Assembly: GCF_013155275.1 (NCBI RefSeq)
Contig: NZ_JABJXS010000001.1
Location: forward strand, 310,001 to 374,000
Length of the DNA stretch: 64,000 bases
Direction: 5' to 3'
Source of the DNA: Brenneria sp. hezel4-2-4
GTDB taxonomy: Bacteria; Pseudomonadota; Gammaproteobacteria; Enterobacterales; Enterobacteriaceae
In this document: piece by piece, positions 40,562 to 49,698 of the stretch
Numbering within the stretch: the stretch's first letter is position 1
Layout of the letters: each line of letters starts with the position of its first letter
Program-made: the position numbers and the translations under genes
Notes under the pieces: generated by a model
Told to the model about the DNA's origin: nothing
Seen by the model: the letters and a program-made list of their open reading frames with translations, nothing else
Database searches by the model: none

Positions 40562-40939
40562 ATGAAAATATTATCCACCATAGTGATTTCCTTAATTTCA
40601 TTTTCCTCAATTAGTCATGCTGTGGTTAATGAGTTAGCTATGATCACAAAAAATGACAAAATCATTTTATCTTCAGACTGTATAAAAGCAGTAAATAAAA
40701 TAGAACCTGAGCCTGGTATATTGGATAGCATTCATTTTGTGCTGGATAAACCATGCTCAGAGCAGCTTTCAGCGTTTACAGCAAAAAACGTTGGCAGCAC
40801 AATGACGATTGAATACAAGGAAGCTCGACTTTGGTCAGGGTTGATCGTTAGCAAATTGTCTTCAAATTTTTCTATCTCATCTTCCGGCGCAAATCAGATG
40901 ATCCTACGACAAGTACTCACTGATGCGGAGAAAAAATAG
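40562..40939 (+). CDS. exported AT-rich accessory protein (125 aa)
   Basis: I chose ATG 40562 because it starts a clear Sec signal peptide, MKILSTIVISLISFSSISHA, cut after the last Ala. The mature ~105 residues have two Cys (SSDCIKAV and KPCSEQ) that could form a disulphide in the periplasm, and two beta-rich halves. The gene is much more AT-rich than its neighbours and sits alone between left-operon genes, so it is likely a moron. Function unknown. Confidence 0.6.
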   Translation: MKILSTIVISLISFSSISHAVVNELAMITKNDKIILSSDCIKAVNKIEPEPGILDSIHFVLDKPCSEQLSAFTAKNVGSTMTIEYKEARLWSGLIVSKLSSNFSISSSGANQMILRQVLTDAEKK

Positions 40940-41023
40940 GGGGTAATTGCCGATTACAAGACTCCGCCCCAATGCTAATCATCCTTAGAAACCAGCAAGA
41001 AATTACTCACATCACTCTATTTA

Positions 41024-41048
41024 AAGCCGCCTAACAAGCGGTTTTTTT
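41024..41048 (+). terminator. intrinsic terminator after exported protein gene
   Basis: CCGC CTAACAA GCGG with flanking A and a seven-T run. It separates the AT-rich gene from 41073-41663. Confidence 0.7.
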
Positions 41049-41072
41049 ATACCCAAAATTAAGGAAATAATC

Positions 41073-41663
41073 ATGCAAAAAAAAACCGAAAAAATTATTC
41101 TACGCGACTCTGAAGAAGCCGCCAGCATCAAAACAGTAACTGGCTGGGTATCAGCCAAAGGTCACTTCTATGGCGACAACGAAGATTTGGCTCGCTATGA
41201 CGGCGCCACACATCAGCGTTGCTCCAACAATCCCGATCACCTCATTTACCGAATTAACGGCTACTGTGATATTTGCCACAAAGAAAGCCGCCGTAAAAAA
41301 TTTGCCGAAATGCCGCGGAAAACATGGGATCGGGAAACGCCGTTGGTGATATTTGATTCCGATATCTATTTTTTCGAAGAAGACCAGATTGCGGATTATT
41401 GCAGTGAATTCGTCATCAGTCCCGATGCGTTGCAGTTGATGATCTGCGAACCCAATTATGCTCACTCGCTAGATCCTTGCGACGTTTACTGCGATCTCAC
41501 GCCAGAAGATGGGGAAGTACCAAACGAATTATCGGAGGCATTCCGCACACTGAATCAGGCGATAAAAACCTGCCCACCCATTTCATGGTCAGAAGGGAAG
41601 TTCGCAGCTGATCTGCCAGTAGAAACACTAGAACGTATAAAAGAAGCTACCACCATCGACTAA
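41073..41663 (+). CDS. hypothetical phage protein with Cys/His cluster
   Basis: A 196-residue protein. Residues ~44-75 carry a Cys/His group (HQRCSNNPDHLIYRINGYCD, then ICHKESRRKKF) that could bind zinc. The rest is acidic, with aromatic segments (IFDSDIYFFEEDQIADYCSE). AAGGAAATAATC lies before the ATG. Proteins of this kind occur in left operons of lambdoid prophages; no function is known to me. Confidence 0.6.
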   Translation: MQKKTEKIILRDSEEAASIKTVTGWVSAKGHFYGDNEDLARYDGATHQRCSNNPDHLIYRINGYCDICHKESRRKKFAEMPRKTWDRETPLVIFDSDIYFFEEDQIADYCSEFVISPDALQLMICEPNYAHSLDPCDVYCDLTPEDGEVPNELSEAFRTLNQAIKTCPPISWSEGKFAADLPVETLERIKEATTID

Positions 41664-41703
41664 CCAAAGCCCCTTCCCTACACACACCAAACGACCAAAA
41701 TAC

Positions 41704-41730
41704 GGGCGTGTCATTGACATGCCCTTTTTA
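41704..41730 (+). terminator. intrinsic terminator before xis
   Basis: GGGCGTGTCATTGACATGCCC followed by five T, directly upstream of xis. It would limit xis-int expression from PL unless antiterminated. Confidence 0.75.
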
Positions 41731-41743
41731 TGAGGACTGACCG

Positions 41744-42010
41744 ATGACCAAATTATTAACCCTGGAAGAATGGGCCAAGCGAAATTATGAAGAACCCATC
41801 CCGTCCCAGCAAACGCTTTGGCGCTGGGCGAGAAATGGAAATATTTACCCTGCTCCGGAAAAACATGGCAGGGAATACCGGGTGCGCGAAGAGGCTATTT
41901 ATATCAAACCCAAAAGTTTTTCTCTGGCCAGAAAGTTAATTCAGGAAAAACAAATTCAGTCACCGTTGGTAGAGAGACTTATCCATGGCAAAGAGGCCGG
42001 AAAAATATGA
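41744..42010 (+). CDS. xis: excisionase (lambda Xis-like)
   Basis: An 88-residue excisionase. The winged-helix fold is shown by LTLEEWAKRNYEEPIPSQQT, LWRWARNGNIYPAPEKHGRE and YRVREEAIYI, in line with lambda Xis (LTLQEWNARQRRPRSLETVR). It bends DNA at attachment sites and directs the integrase to excise the prophage. The end overlaps int by 26 bases, as in lambda, so the two are coupled. It starts in the recurrent GAGGACTGACCGATGACC cassette. Confidence 0.92.
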   Translation: MTKLLTLEEWAKRNYEEPIPSQQTLWRWARNGNIYPAPEKHGREYRVREEAIYIKPKSFSLARKLIQEKQIQSPLVERLIHGKEAGKI

Positions 42011-43067
42011 TGCCAATCTGCCTCGAAACCTGACATACCGTCGCAGTTATAAATCCTATTATTGGCGGAACCCCATTACCGGGAAAGAAATTCCACTGGG
42101 TCAGATTGCCCGCAGGGATGCTATCTGCCAGGCGATAGAGGCGAACAACTACATTGAACAAAACTTTACACCCGTAACACTCATTGAAAAGTTAAAAGAG
42201 AAAAAGGACACCACTCTCACTGAATGGCTGGAACGCTATGAGGTGATTATTAAGCGACGAGATTTGGCAGAAAATACTTATAAGATCCGATCTGGTCAGA
42301 TAACGACAATTCGGCAAGCGTTGGGGGGTAAGGCTTTAAAAGACGTCACGACAAAGGATATAGCAGGATTTCTGGAGATATATTTTAAGCAAGGTAAGCT
42401 ATCAATGGCGGGAGGTTTACGCTCCGTTCTCTCTGATATTTTTCGCGAAGCTATTGTTGAAGGACACATTGAAAATAATCCCGTAGCGCCAACCAGAGTC
42501 CCAGCAAGTGAGGTAAAACGGGAGCGCTTAGAACTAGAACAATATATAGCCATTCGCCAGGCAGCCGAACAGCAGGCGGTATGGTTTGGTTTATCCATGG
42601 ATTTGGCGCTTATCACAGGACAACGACGGGAGGATATTACTCAAATGCGTTTCAGCCATATCATTGATGACCGCTTACGAATCGATCAGGGTAAAACCGG
42701 CAGCATGCTAGCACTGCCAATGGATTTGGGGCTGGAAGCTATCGGGCTCTATCTCGGTGATGTAATTGATAAATGCCGGGACATTAGCAACACAGACTAT
42801 CTAATCAGTACTGGTATCCGGAAAAACAGCCCCGACGGAATGATAAATCCTGACAGCCTCACAAAAGGGTTTGTAAAAGCCAGGAAGGCTACAGGCATGG
42901 TTTTTGATGCGTGTCCCCCAACCTTTCATGAGATACGAAGCCTGGCTGGTCGACTCTATGAAAAGGAACGAGGAAAGGAGTTTGCCCAGAAGCTATTAGG
43001 GCATAAATCGGCCAAAATGACAGACAAATATCTCGATACCAGGGGCAAAGAATACACCTATCTATAA
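41985..43067 (+). CDS. int: tyrosine integrase (lambda family)
   Basis: A 360-residue integrase. Residues ~1-65 are the arm-binding domain, ~70-170 the core-binding domain and ~175-360 the catalytic domain. Active-site residues: Arg214 (TGQRRED), Lys237 (QGKTG), His315 and Arg318 (HEIRS), His340 (LGHKS) and nucleophile Tyr349 (DKYLDTRG). All are present, so the enzyme looks functional. It ends 80 bases from the SdsR terminator, where the attachment site must lie. The other attachment site is outside the window. Confidence 0.95.
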   Translation: MAKRPEKYDANLPRNLTYRRSYKSYYWRNPITGKEIPLGQIARRDAICQAIEANNYIEQNFTPVTLIEKLKEKKDTTLTEWLERYEVIIKRRDLAENTYKIRSGQITTIRQALGGKALKDVTTKDIAGFLEIYFKQGKLSMAGGLRSVLSDIFREAIVEGHIENNPVAPTRVPASEVKRERLELEQYIAIRQAAEQQAVWFGLSMDLALITGQRREDITQMRFSHIIDDRLRIDQGKTGSMLALPMDLGLEAIGLYLGDVIDKCRDISNTDYLISTGIRKNSPDGMINPDSLTKGFVKARKATGMVFDACPPTFHEIRSLAGRLYEKERGKEFAQKLLGHKSAKMTDKYLDTRGKEYTYL

Positions 43068-43146
43068 AAAACCGAATATCGGTTTTCGTGGATTTTTCGT
43101 GTATCTTCGTGGATCTTAAAAATAAATCGTTATAAATCAATAATTT

Positions 43147-43190
43147 AAAAAAAGACCGAATACGATTCCTGTATTCGGTCTAGGGAAATG
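43147..43190. other. prophage-host junction (attachment site region)
   Basis: Phage sequence (int, AT-rich 43068-43146) meets the host SdsR gene here. The hairpin GACCGAATAC ... GTATTCGGTC with adjoining A-run is the shared end of SdsR and the most likely core. The exact core cannot be set without the left junction. Confidence 0.55.
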
Positions 43191-43242
43191 GCTCTTGGAA
43201 GAGAGCCGTGCGCTAAAAGTTGGCATTTATACAAGCTGAACT
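43147..43242 (-). ncRNA. sdsR: SdsR (RyeB) small RNA
   Basis: On the minus strand the sequence reads ACAAGGCTAGTTCAGCTTGT, then ATGCCAACTTTTAGCGCACG, GCTCTCTTCCAAGAGCCATT and the terminator GACCGAATACAGGAATCGTA TTCGGTC with seven T. This matches the E. coli SdsR Hfq-dependent sRNA, including the conserved 5' part and terminator. The place next to yebY is also conserved. The -10 (CTACGCTTA, about 43253-43261) is of the sigma-S type. The 5' end is set by comparison and may be off by a few bases. The prophage junction falls at its 3' end, but the T-run is kept. Confidence 0.9.
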
Positions 43243-43384
43243 AGCCTTGTCACCTAAGCGTAGCCAACTCCCTTGCATTTTCCAGTTTCCCTCTCATTGT
43301 GATTATCACAAATGGAACGTATTTCACACTTTATAGTAACCATTAGTAATTATTTAATTAACATTTACTCTAAAATCAACCGCA

Positions 43385-43738
43385 TTATGGTTTACTAATG
43401 GGATCGCAAAGTTGTTCGGCACGTTCAATAAAAGGCTGTAAACTTTTTTTCTGTCCGGGATTGGCGGGATCATCCAACCAGATGGCATCAATCGACTGCG
43501 CATTGACCAAGCCGGCTTTCATTTGTGCGGTCGCGATGTCATTGAGCGGATACTGCATCAGGGTGCCCGTGTGTAAGGCATACAGTGCATTGCCAGGGCG
43601 GCAAATAAGTTGAACCTCTTCCCGCGTAAATGCCCACGTCTCTCCGTACTGTAGACGGCTAATATTCGCCAGTTTTGCGGCGGCAACGGCATTAACGGAC
43701 AGTGAAGCGAAAACGAGAGATAACAGCAATTTCTTCAT
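43385..43738 (-). CDS. yebY: YebY family periplasmic protein (DUF2511)
   Basis: A 117-residue protein with signal peptide MKKLLLSLVFASLSVNAVAA. The ATG at 43738 is chosen for that signal; a longer frame starts six codons before. The mature part ISRLQYGETWAFTREEVQLICRPGNALYAL matches E. coli YebY. In E. coli yebY is next to sdsR and to yebZ-yobA, a putative copper-handling set. Here yebZ and yobA are missing. Its role in the periplasm is not firmly known. Confidence 0.85.
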   Translation of the reverse strand: MKKLLLSLVFASLSVNAVAAAKLANISRLQYGETWAFTREEVQLICRPGNALYALHTGTLMQYPLNDIATAQMKAGLVNAQSIDAIWLDDPANPGQKKSLQPFIERAEQLCDPISKP

Positions 43739-44075
43739 CATAATGCTCCTGAACATGACTATTCAGACGATCATGCCCCATCGCGGTCGCGTAATGATCT
43801 GAATCAGAAAGACAGTTTTATAGCATATAAAACATAAGGTTACTATATGGATGCAGGCAGCGATCATAACGATAGCGGCGGATGAAGTCGAGCGGCAAAG
43901 TCAGCATCATTCAGGATGTGGATGTGCAAAACAGAGGTAAGATAAGCGATGAGCCCTTGCGGAAGAAGGTTGGGAAAGGAATATCAGAGATTTGAAACCG
44001 GTTCGTCGTGTCGCAAGAGCGGGACAATGCGCCCATTCAACCGGGGCGCACCGTGTTTCCGTCAGCCGACAGGAC
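43739..44075. other. intergenic region without recognisable gene
   Basis: Between yebY and ftnA I find no frame with coding character and no clear RNA. In E. coli this would hold yebZ and yobA. The tail of ftnA (TGA at 44076) has no strong terminator visible. Confidence 0.5.
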
Positions 44076-44591
44076 TCAGGCTGATTCGCCACCCGCGACA
44101 TTCGCCGCCATTTTTTTCAGATCCTGGTCGATAAAGAACAGGCCGCCTTCACTGGTGTTAACCAGCGCCAGCTTATCAAGGATAGATCGGAACAGTTTTT
44201 CTTCTTCATGCTGTTCAGCCACGTACCATTGCAGGAAATTAAATGTTGAATAATCCTGCAAAGCCATTGCGGCATGGGCCAGTTCGTTGATTTTTCCAGT
44301 AATCAGTTGCTCATGTTCATAGGTCAGTTTGAATACGTCAGCCAGCGACGTAAACTCGACCGGCGGCGCGGCGATGGTGCCTAATACGGGCATGCTGCCG
44401 GTATCGTCCAAATAGTTGAACAGGCGCTGCATATGCTCCATCTCTTCCTGAGAGTGTGTCTTCAGAAAAGCGGAAGCGCCTTCAAAGCCTTTGTCGCCGC
44501 ACCAGGCGCTCATCTGTAGATACAAATTCGCAGAATAAAATTCCAGGTTAAGCTGCTCGTTCAATTTTTGAATCATTTCTTTTTTTAACAT
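44076..44591 (-). CDS. ftnA: non-haem ferritin FtnA
   Basis: A 171-residue ferritin, near the 165 of E. coli FtnA. The ferroxidase residues are visible in [18 protein letters not shown] (first Glu), [10 protein letters not shown] (Glu and His) and [12 protein letters not shown] (later Glu). Twenty-four copies form a cage in the cytoplasm that oxidises and stores iron. The gene is divergent from holE across an AT-rich 330-bp region with a Fur-type site, in line with iron control in enterobacteria. Confidence 0.95.
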   Translation of the reverse strand: MLKKEMIQKLNEQLNLEFYSANLYLQMSAWCGDKGFEGASAFLKTHSQEEMEHMQRLFNYLDDTGSMPVLGTIAAPPVEFTSLADVFKLTYEHEQLITGKINELAHAAMALQDYSTFNFLQWYVAEQHEEEKLFRSILDKLALVNTSEGGLFFIDQDLKKMAANVAGGESA

Positions 44592-44921
44592 CGTCGTCCC
44601 TTATATCTCTGGCAGGTAAATTAATTCGAAATTATTATGCCTTGAATAAATAAAATAAAAAACATCTTATTAACTAAATTAACAATAAATATTTATATCC
44701 TTATAAATCAATATATTATTACTTTTCGTTATTGATATTAATTTTCATTTCCAATAAATAATTCGTATTATGAGTGATAATCATTTTTATTATCAAAGAG
44801 CGAATTAAATATAAATTTAACTTATTTTTGTCATCGGCAGACATTACCGCGGCTTGCCATTTTACCGCCTCTGCTTTACCTTGACGCGCAGAGTGTCGTC
44901 GATAAGCAGGAGAAATCCCAC
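44592..44921. promoter_or_regulatory. ftnA-holE intergenic region with Fur-type box
   Basis: This AT-rich 330-bp space holds GATAATCATTTTTATTATC at 44776-44794, 15 of 19 bases of the Fur consensus by my count, about 185 bases upstream of ftnA. In E. coli Fur activates ftnA from far-upstream sites by displacing H-NS (established knowledge); the distance and AT-richness fit that. No other gene is seen. Confidence 0.65.
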
Positions 44922-45152
44922 ATGAGATATAATCTGGCAGACCTTTCCAAAGAAGAGATGGACAAGGTGAATGTGGATCTGGCGGCGTCAGGTGTTGCCT
45001 TTAAAGAGCGTTATAACATGCCGGTGATCCCTGAAGCCGTGGAGCGGGAACAGCCGGAACATCTGCGTAATTATTTCCGTGAGCGCGTTGCCGTCTATCG
45101 TCAGCTGTCTTTGCAGTTTTCACGTCTGCCCTATGAGCCTAAATCCAAGTAA
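44922..45152 (+). CDS. holE: DNA polymerase III theta subunit HolE
   Basis: A 76-residue protein matching E. coli HolE along its length ([40 protein letters not shown]). Theta binds the epsilon proofreading subunit in the polymerase III core and stabilises it. GGAGAAATCCCAC precedes the ATG. It stands alone, facing away from ftnA. Confidence 0.95.
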   Translation: MRYNLADLSKEEMDKVNVDLAASGVAFKERYNMPVIPEAVEREQPEHLRNYFRERVAVYRQLSLQFSRLPYEPKSK

Positions 45153-45274
45153 CCGCTGCCGCCTATCACGCCGGACATACTTCGTATTGATAAAAAATAC
45201 TTTCTCCTTGCATGTGGGGCCAAACAGGCAGCTAATGGATTAGCAAGCCACCCTTTTACCAAGCGAGGTCAGAA

Positions 45275-45394
45275 ATGAGTAAAGGAATGGACAGCAAAAA
45301 GAACAGCAAGAAGAAACCCTTGAAAACCGCAGCGGAAAAACGCGCGGATAAAAAGGACAAGAAGGCTAATCCACAAGCGGATGCCATCACTTAA
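45275..45394 (+). CDS. small Lys-rich protein (39 aa)
   Basis: A 39-residue, very basic frame: MSKGMDSKKNSKKKPLKTAA, then EKRADKKDKKANPQADAIT. The site GCGAGGTCAGAA precedes the ATG, and a strong terminator follows at 45413. The Lys and Ala content suggests disorder and nucleic-acid binding. Short proteins of this kind are annotated near ptrB in related genomes, but I know no function. Confidence 0.6.
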   Translation: MSKGMDSKKNSKKKPLKTAAEKRADKKDKKANPQADAIT

Positions 45395-45412
45395 AAACAT
45401 CAATGCTGATCG

Positions 45413-45437
45413 GTAAACCCGCTTTCAGCGGGTTTAC
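45413..45437. terminator. bidirectional terminator between small gene and ptrB
   Basis: GTAAACCCGC TTTCA GCGGGTTTAC, a perfect 10-bp stem. T-rich ends on both sides are modest. It ends the plus-strand small gene and the minus-strand ptrB. Confidence 0.75.
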
Positions 45438-45447
45438 TCTCACTAAC

Positions 45448-47484
45448 TCAGTCGCTTTCAAGAACCATCAGCAGAAACGCATATTCCAACGCAATATCCT
45501 CATAATGCTTAAAGCGCCCCGACTTTCCGCCGTGCCCGGCGTCCATATCGGTATACAACAGTAAAAGGCGTTGATCCGTTTTCATTTCCCGCAGCTTTGC
45601 CACCCATTTCGCCGGCTCCCAATACTGGACTTGCGAATCGTGCAACCCGGTGGTAACCAGCAGGTGCGGATAAGCCTGCTCCGTTACCCCATCATAGGGA
45701 CTGTATTGTTTGATGTAGTCATAGTACTGGCGATCGTTCGGATCGCCCCACTCGTCGTATTCGCCGGTAGTCAGAGGGATAGACTCATCCAACATGGTGG
45801 TCAGAACATCAACAAACGGAACCTGCGCGACGACGCCTTTAAATAAATCCGGCGCAAAATTCACCACCGCGCCCATCAGTAATCCGCCGGCGCTGCCCCC
45901 CATTGCGAACATTTTCCGGCGATCGCCATAGCCTTTTTCAGCTAATGCGTTTGATACATCAATAAAGTCGGTAAACGAATGCATTTTGTTCAGCAACCGG
46001 CCGTCGTCATACCACTGTTGCCCGAGTTCGCCGCCCCCTCGAATATGGGTCAGAGCAAAGACGAATCCTCTGTCCAGCAGGCTTAATCGACTGACGCTGA
46101 AATCCGGATCCATACTGCTGCCGTAGGCGCCATAACCATATACCAGTATGGGATTCCGACCGGGCTTGAAATGCTTGCGGTGATAGACCAGAGAGACGGG
46201 AACCTCTACGCCGTCCCGGGCGGTGATCCACAGGCGCTCGCTGCAATAATCATCCGCAGTAAAATTTTTTACTTCGGCCTGCTTGAGTAACTGTTGCTGC
46301 CCGGTGTCCATATTCAGTTCATAAAGCGAACTCGGAGTGGTCATGGATGCGTATCCATAGCGCAGCAACGAGGTTTCCGGCGAGGGATTATAAGATAACC
46401 AGGTTACGTAGCTTGCATCATTGAAGGTAATATTTTTCTCCGCCTGCGTTTGCCAGTGAATTTGCCGCAGGCTGGTTAATCCCCGCTCTCTTTCCTCGAC
46501 CACCAGCCAATCGCGAAACAGCTCGAAACTTTCAAGAACTCGCTGCTCCCGCGGAGCGATAAGCGTTTCCAGGTTGCTTTCTCCCCGATCCGGCGTGCAA
46601 TACAGGCCGAAATTTTTCCCTTCCCGGTTGGAACGCAGATAAAACATGCCCCGATAGTGGTCTACGCCATACTCATGCTCTTTGCGACGCGGGATGAAGA
46701 CCTGCGGCGCCGCATCGTCGCGGGTCGCATCGATCAGCAAAACTTCCGTGGTAGTCGTGCTGCTGAGGTAAATAGTGATGTAACGCTCTGAGGTTGTCTT
46801 ACCCAAACTGACGTAATACGTATCATCCTGCTCTTCATAAACCAGTTCATCGGACGATGGATGGCTTCCCAGCCGATGGCGATAGACCTGATAAGGCAAT
46901 AAGGTTTGCGGATGTTTGCGGACATAATAAAGAACGGCGGAGTCTGCCGACCATTCCGCCCCTGAAGAAACCTTTTCAATCACGTCGGGCAGCCAGGCGT
47001 CGCTGTTCAGATCGCGAAAACGAATATCGTACTGACGGCGGGACAGAAAATCCTCCGCCAATGCCAATACCTGATTATCGGGGCTGACGGCCAACGCGCC
47101 CAGACTGTAGAACTCATGATTTTCCGCTCGCTGATTCCCATCAAGCATCGTCTGCCATTTATCCGTCTCGCTCTCCGGCTGGCGCAGATAAATAGGATAC
47201 TCTTTACCCGGCTCATAACGACTCTGATAACGGTAACCGTTTTTAACATAGGGAACCGACATATCCTCCGACGGTATCCGGTTAACCATTTCATCATACA
47301 GCGACTGCTTCAGCGCGTCGTAAGGCGCCATCACCTCGCGACTATACTGGTTCTCCTGCTGAAGATAGGCCAGCACGTCAGGATCTGTGCGCCGGTCGTC
47401 ACGCAGCCAATAGTAGTTATCAATACGGGTGTCATTGTGAATGGTCAACGGATGGGGTCTTTTTGCTGCTTGCGGTACGGTCAT
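45448..47484 (-). CDS. ptrB: oligopeptidase B
   Basis: A 678-residue serine peptidase of the prolyl oligopeptidase family (E. coli PtrB is 686). The N-terminal ~400 residues form the beta-propeller (start [20 protein letters not shown]). The catalytic domain has the Ser in GGSAGG and a His in [13 protein letters not shown], with the family's EYDEWGDP segment. It cuts short peptides after Arg or Lys in the cytoplasm. It stands alone; yebEFG, which follow in E. coli, are absent before purT. Confidence 0.95.
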   Translation of the reverse strand: MTVPQAAKRPHPLTIHNDTRIDNYYWLRDDRRTDPDVLAYLQQENQYSREVMAPYDALKQSLYDEMVNRIPSEDMSVPYVKNGYRYQSRYEPGKEYPIYLRQPESETDKWQTMLDGNQRAENHEFYSLGALAVSPDNQVLALAEDFLSRRQYDIRFRDLNSDAWLPDVIEKVSSGAEWSADSAVLYYVRKHPQTLLPYQVYRHRLGSHPSSDELVYEEQDDTYYVSLGKTTSERYITIYLSSTTTTEVLLIDATRDDAAPQVFIPRRKEHEYGVDHYRGMFYLRSNREGKNFGLYCTPDRGESNLETLIAPREQRVLESFELFRDWLVVEERERGLTSLRQIHWQTQAEKNITFNDASYVTWLSYNPSPETSLLRYGYASMTTPSSLYELNMDTGQQQLLKQAEVKNFTADDYCSERLWITARDGVEVPVSLVYHRKHFKPGRNPILVYGYGAYGSSMDPDFSVSRLSLLDRGFVFALTHIRGGGELGQQWYDDGRLLNKMHSFTDFIDVSNALAEKGYGDRRKMFAMGGSAGGLLMGAVVNFAPDLFKGVVAQVPFVDVLTTMLDESIPLTTGEYDEWGDPNDRQYYDYIKQYSPYDGVTEQAYPHLLVTTGLHDSQVQYWEPAKWVAKLREMKTDQRLLLLYTDMDAGHGGKSGRFKHYEDIALEYAFLLMVLESD

Positions 47485-47588
47485 GTCGTTCAGATCCTTG
47501 GTTTGGGAATAAAAAGAGTGGCACGATTCTCCGTGGATGCCAAGTAACGCCGGCTTTCCCTTTCGTCACATCATTACCTCAGATGCGT

Positions 47589-47611
47589 ACGCAAACGTTT
47601 TCGTTTATACT
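47589..47611 (+). promoter_or_regulatory. PurR box and -10 of purT
   Basis: ACGCAAACGTTTTCGT at 47589-47604 matches the PurR consensus ANGCAANCGNTTNCNT at every fixed position. A -10 TATACT at 47606-47611 follows. PurR with hypoxanthine or guanine should repress purT from here. Confidence 0.9.
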
Positions 47612-47647
47612 GCGGCCATTTTTCACAACCAGATCAGGTATCACGTT

Positions 47648-48826
47648 ATGTTAACGATTGGAACTGCCCTGCGTCCCGATGCCACACGCGTCATGCTGCT
47701 GGGCTCCGGTGAGTTAGGCAAAGAAGTGGCGATTGAGTGTCAGCGGTTGGGAATCGAGGTTATCGCGGTCGATCGCTATGCCGATGCGCCAGCCATGCAG
47801 GTTGCTCATCGAAGCCATGTCATTAACATGCTGGACGGCGAAGCATTAAAAGCGCTGGTTGAAGCCGAGCATCCTGATTATATCGTGCCAGAGATCGAAG
47901 CTATCGCCACCGATATGCTGGTTAAGCTGGAACAACAGGGGCATCACGTGGTTCCCTGCGCCCAGGCCACGCGTTTAACGATGAACCGTGAAGGTATTCG
48001 CCGTCTGGCGGCCGAAACGCTGTCCATACCGACGTCAAGCTACCGCTTTGCGGACAGCGAAATAAGCTTTCATCAGGCCGTGGCTGACATTGGTTACCCT
48101 TGTATCGTTAAACCCGTCATGAGTTCATCAGGTAAAGGGCAAAGTTTGATTCGGGAACCCGGGCAGTTGGATAAAGCCTGGCAGTATGCTCAGCAAGGCG
48201 GCCGCGCGGGCGGCGGACGGGTTATCGTTGAGGGATTGGTCAATTTTGATTTCGAAATTACCCTGCTGACCATCCATGCGGTGGATGGTATCCATTTTTG
48301 CGCGCCAATCGGTCATCGTCAGCAAGACGGCGATTATCAGGAATCCTGGCAACCACAGCAGATGAGCCCGTTGGCGCAGGCGCGCGCGCAAGAAATCGCC
48401 GGCGACGTGGTGAAAGCGCTGGGCGGCTACGGGCTGTTTGGGGTTGAACTGTTTGTCTGCGGCGACGAGGTTATTTTCAGCGAAGTCTCGCCACGCCCGC
48501 ATGATACCGGCATGGTGACGATGATTTCTCAGGATCTGTCAGAATTCGCCCTGCACGTGCGCGCGTTTCTGGGGTTGCCGATCGGCGCCATTCGTCAGTA
48601 CGGCGCGGCGGCCTCGGCCGTGATCCTGCCGGAACTGGAGAGCCGGAATGTTCGCTATCAGGCGCTGGCGACCGCGCTGCATCCCCACACGCAGATCCGT
48701 CTGTTTGGCAAACCGGAAATCCAGGGTAAACGCCGCATGGGCGTTGCGCTGGCGACCGCGGAAACCATCGATGAGGCCGTCGCGCTGGCGAAAAAAACCG
48801 CTTCGGCGATAAAAGTCGAGGGTTGA
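47648..48826 (+). CDS. purT: formate-dependent GAR transformylase PurT
   Basis: A 392-residue ATP-grasp enzyme, the length of E. coli PurT. I chose ATG 47648 ([20 protein letters not shown]); the frame upstream is non-coding. It adds formyl to GAR using formate and ATP in purine synthesis, without folate. The nucleotide-binding part includes [16 protein letters not shown] and the metal ligands lie in [17 protein letters not shown] PurR box precedes it. Confidence 0.96.
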   Translation: MLTIGTALRPDATRVMLLGSGELGKEVAIECQRLGIEVIAVDRYADAPAMQVAHRSHVINMLDGEALKALVEAEHPDYIVPEIEAIATDMLVKLEQQGHHVVPCAQATRLTMNREGIRRLAAETLSIPTSSYRFADSEISFHQAVADIGYPCIVKPVMSSSGKGQSLIREPGQLDKAWQYAQQGGRAGGGRVIVEGLVNFDFEITLLTIHAVDGIHFCAPIGHRQQDGDYQESWQPQQMSPLAQARAQEIAGDVVKALGGYGLFGVELFVCGDEVIFSEVSPRPHDTGMVTMISQDLSEFALHVRAFLGLPIGAIRQYGAAASAVILPELESRNVRYQALATALHPHTQIRLFGKPEIQGKRRMGVALATAETIDEAVALAKKTASAIKVEG

Positions 48827-48842
48827 GCGGAGCTGAACCCGT

Positions 48843-48866
48843 AAAAAAGCCATCCCGGCGGATGGC
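48843..48866 (-). terminator. terminator of eda
   Basis: On the minus strand GCCATC CGCCGG GATGGC followed by six T, 25 bases after the eda stop codon. Confidence 0.8.
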
Positions 48867-48890
48867 TTCAGCAATACTTCGATAGGCTTA

Positions 48891-49532
48891 TTACGCCGCC
48901 GCGCCTGCAACGGCCTTGCGCGCCAGCTCGGTGATACGCGCATAATCGCCGCTTTCCAACGCATCATTCGGCACCAGCCAGGAACCGCCGACACAGAGTA
49001 CGCTTTTCAGCGCCAGATAATCACGGTAGTTATTCGGCGTAATCCCCCCGGTCGGACAGAAGCGAATTTGCGCAAACGGCCCGGCGATCGCCTGCAACGC
49101 TTTAACGCCGCCATTGGCCTCCGCCGGGAAGAATTTAAACTCGCGCAAACCGTAATCCATACCCAACATCAGTTCAGAAACGGTGCTGATACCCGGAATC
49201 AACGGGATGCGCCCTTCCGTCGCCGCTATCAGCAACGGCTCGGTGAGACCGGGGCTGATAGCAAATTGCGCCCCCGCCTCAGTCACCGCGGCCAGTTGCT
49301 GAGGATTGATTACCGTACCTGCGCCGACAATCGCTTCAGGCACCTCTTTCGCAATGGCGCGGATAGCGTCTATGGCGCAGTCGGTACGTAATGTCAGCTC
49401 CAGCACGCGAACGCCGCCAGCGACCAGCGCCTTTGCCATCGGCACCGCATGCTCCAGCTTGTTAACCACAATAACAGGAACAACGGGGCCCGCCGTCAAA
49501 ATCTGTTCCGCGCTCGTTTCCCAGTTTTTCAT
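48891..49532 (-). CDS. eda: KDPG aldolase Eda
   Basis: A 213-residue aldolase. ATG 49532 ([12 protein letters not shown]) is preferred over an in-frame TTG one codon earlier. The Schiff-base Lys is in [12 protein letters not shown], and the Glu in [10 protein letters not shown]. It splits 2-keto-3-deoxy-6-phosphogluconate to pyruvate and glyceraldehyde 3-phosphate. In E. coli it lies in an edd-eda operon; here edd is absent and zwf is the next gene upstream. In pectin-degrading bacteria Eda serves galacturonate and pectin use, so that role is likely. Confidence 0.96.
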   Translation of the reverse strand: MKNWETSAEQILTAGPVVPVIVVNKLEHAVPMAKALVAGGVRVLELTLRTDCAIDAIRAIAKEVPEAIVGAGTVINPQQLAAVTEAGAQFAISPGLTEPLLIAATEGRIPLIPGISTVSELMLGMDYGLREFKFFPAEANGGVKALQAIAGPFAQIRFCPTGGITPNNYRDYLALKSVLCVGGSWLVPNDALESGDYARITELARKAVAGAAA

Positions 49533-49698
49533 CAAGAGTTATCTCCAGTCATGCCCAGGGGCATCATTAATGATATAGCGCGCCCCTGCCACAGGGGTCT
49601 GCATTTGCAGACGTCCGACCGCACCGTTAGCCACACATTAAAACCATAACCACATAATACAAATGCACCCTGTCCGGGTCGCGGACACGGCGTATCCG

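Noticed and set aside
43907..44134. Short frames between yebY and ftnA
   Set aside because: No ribosome site, no similarity to YebZ or YobA, and frames on both strands overlap one another.
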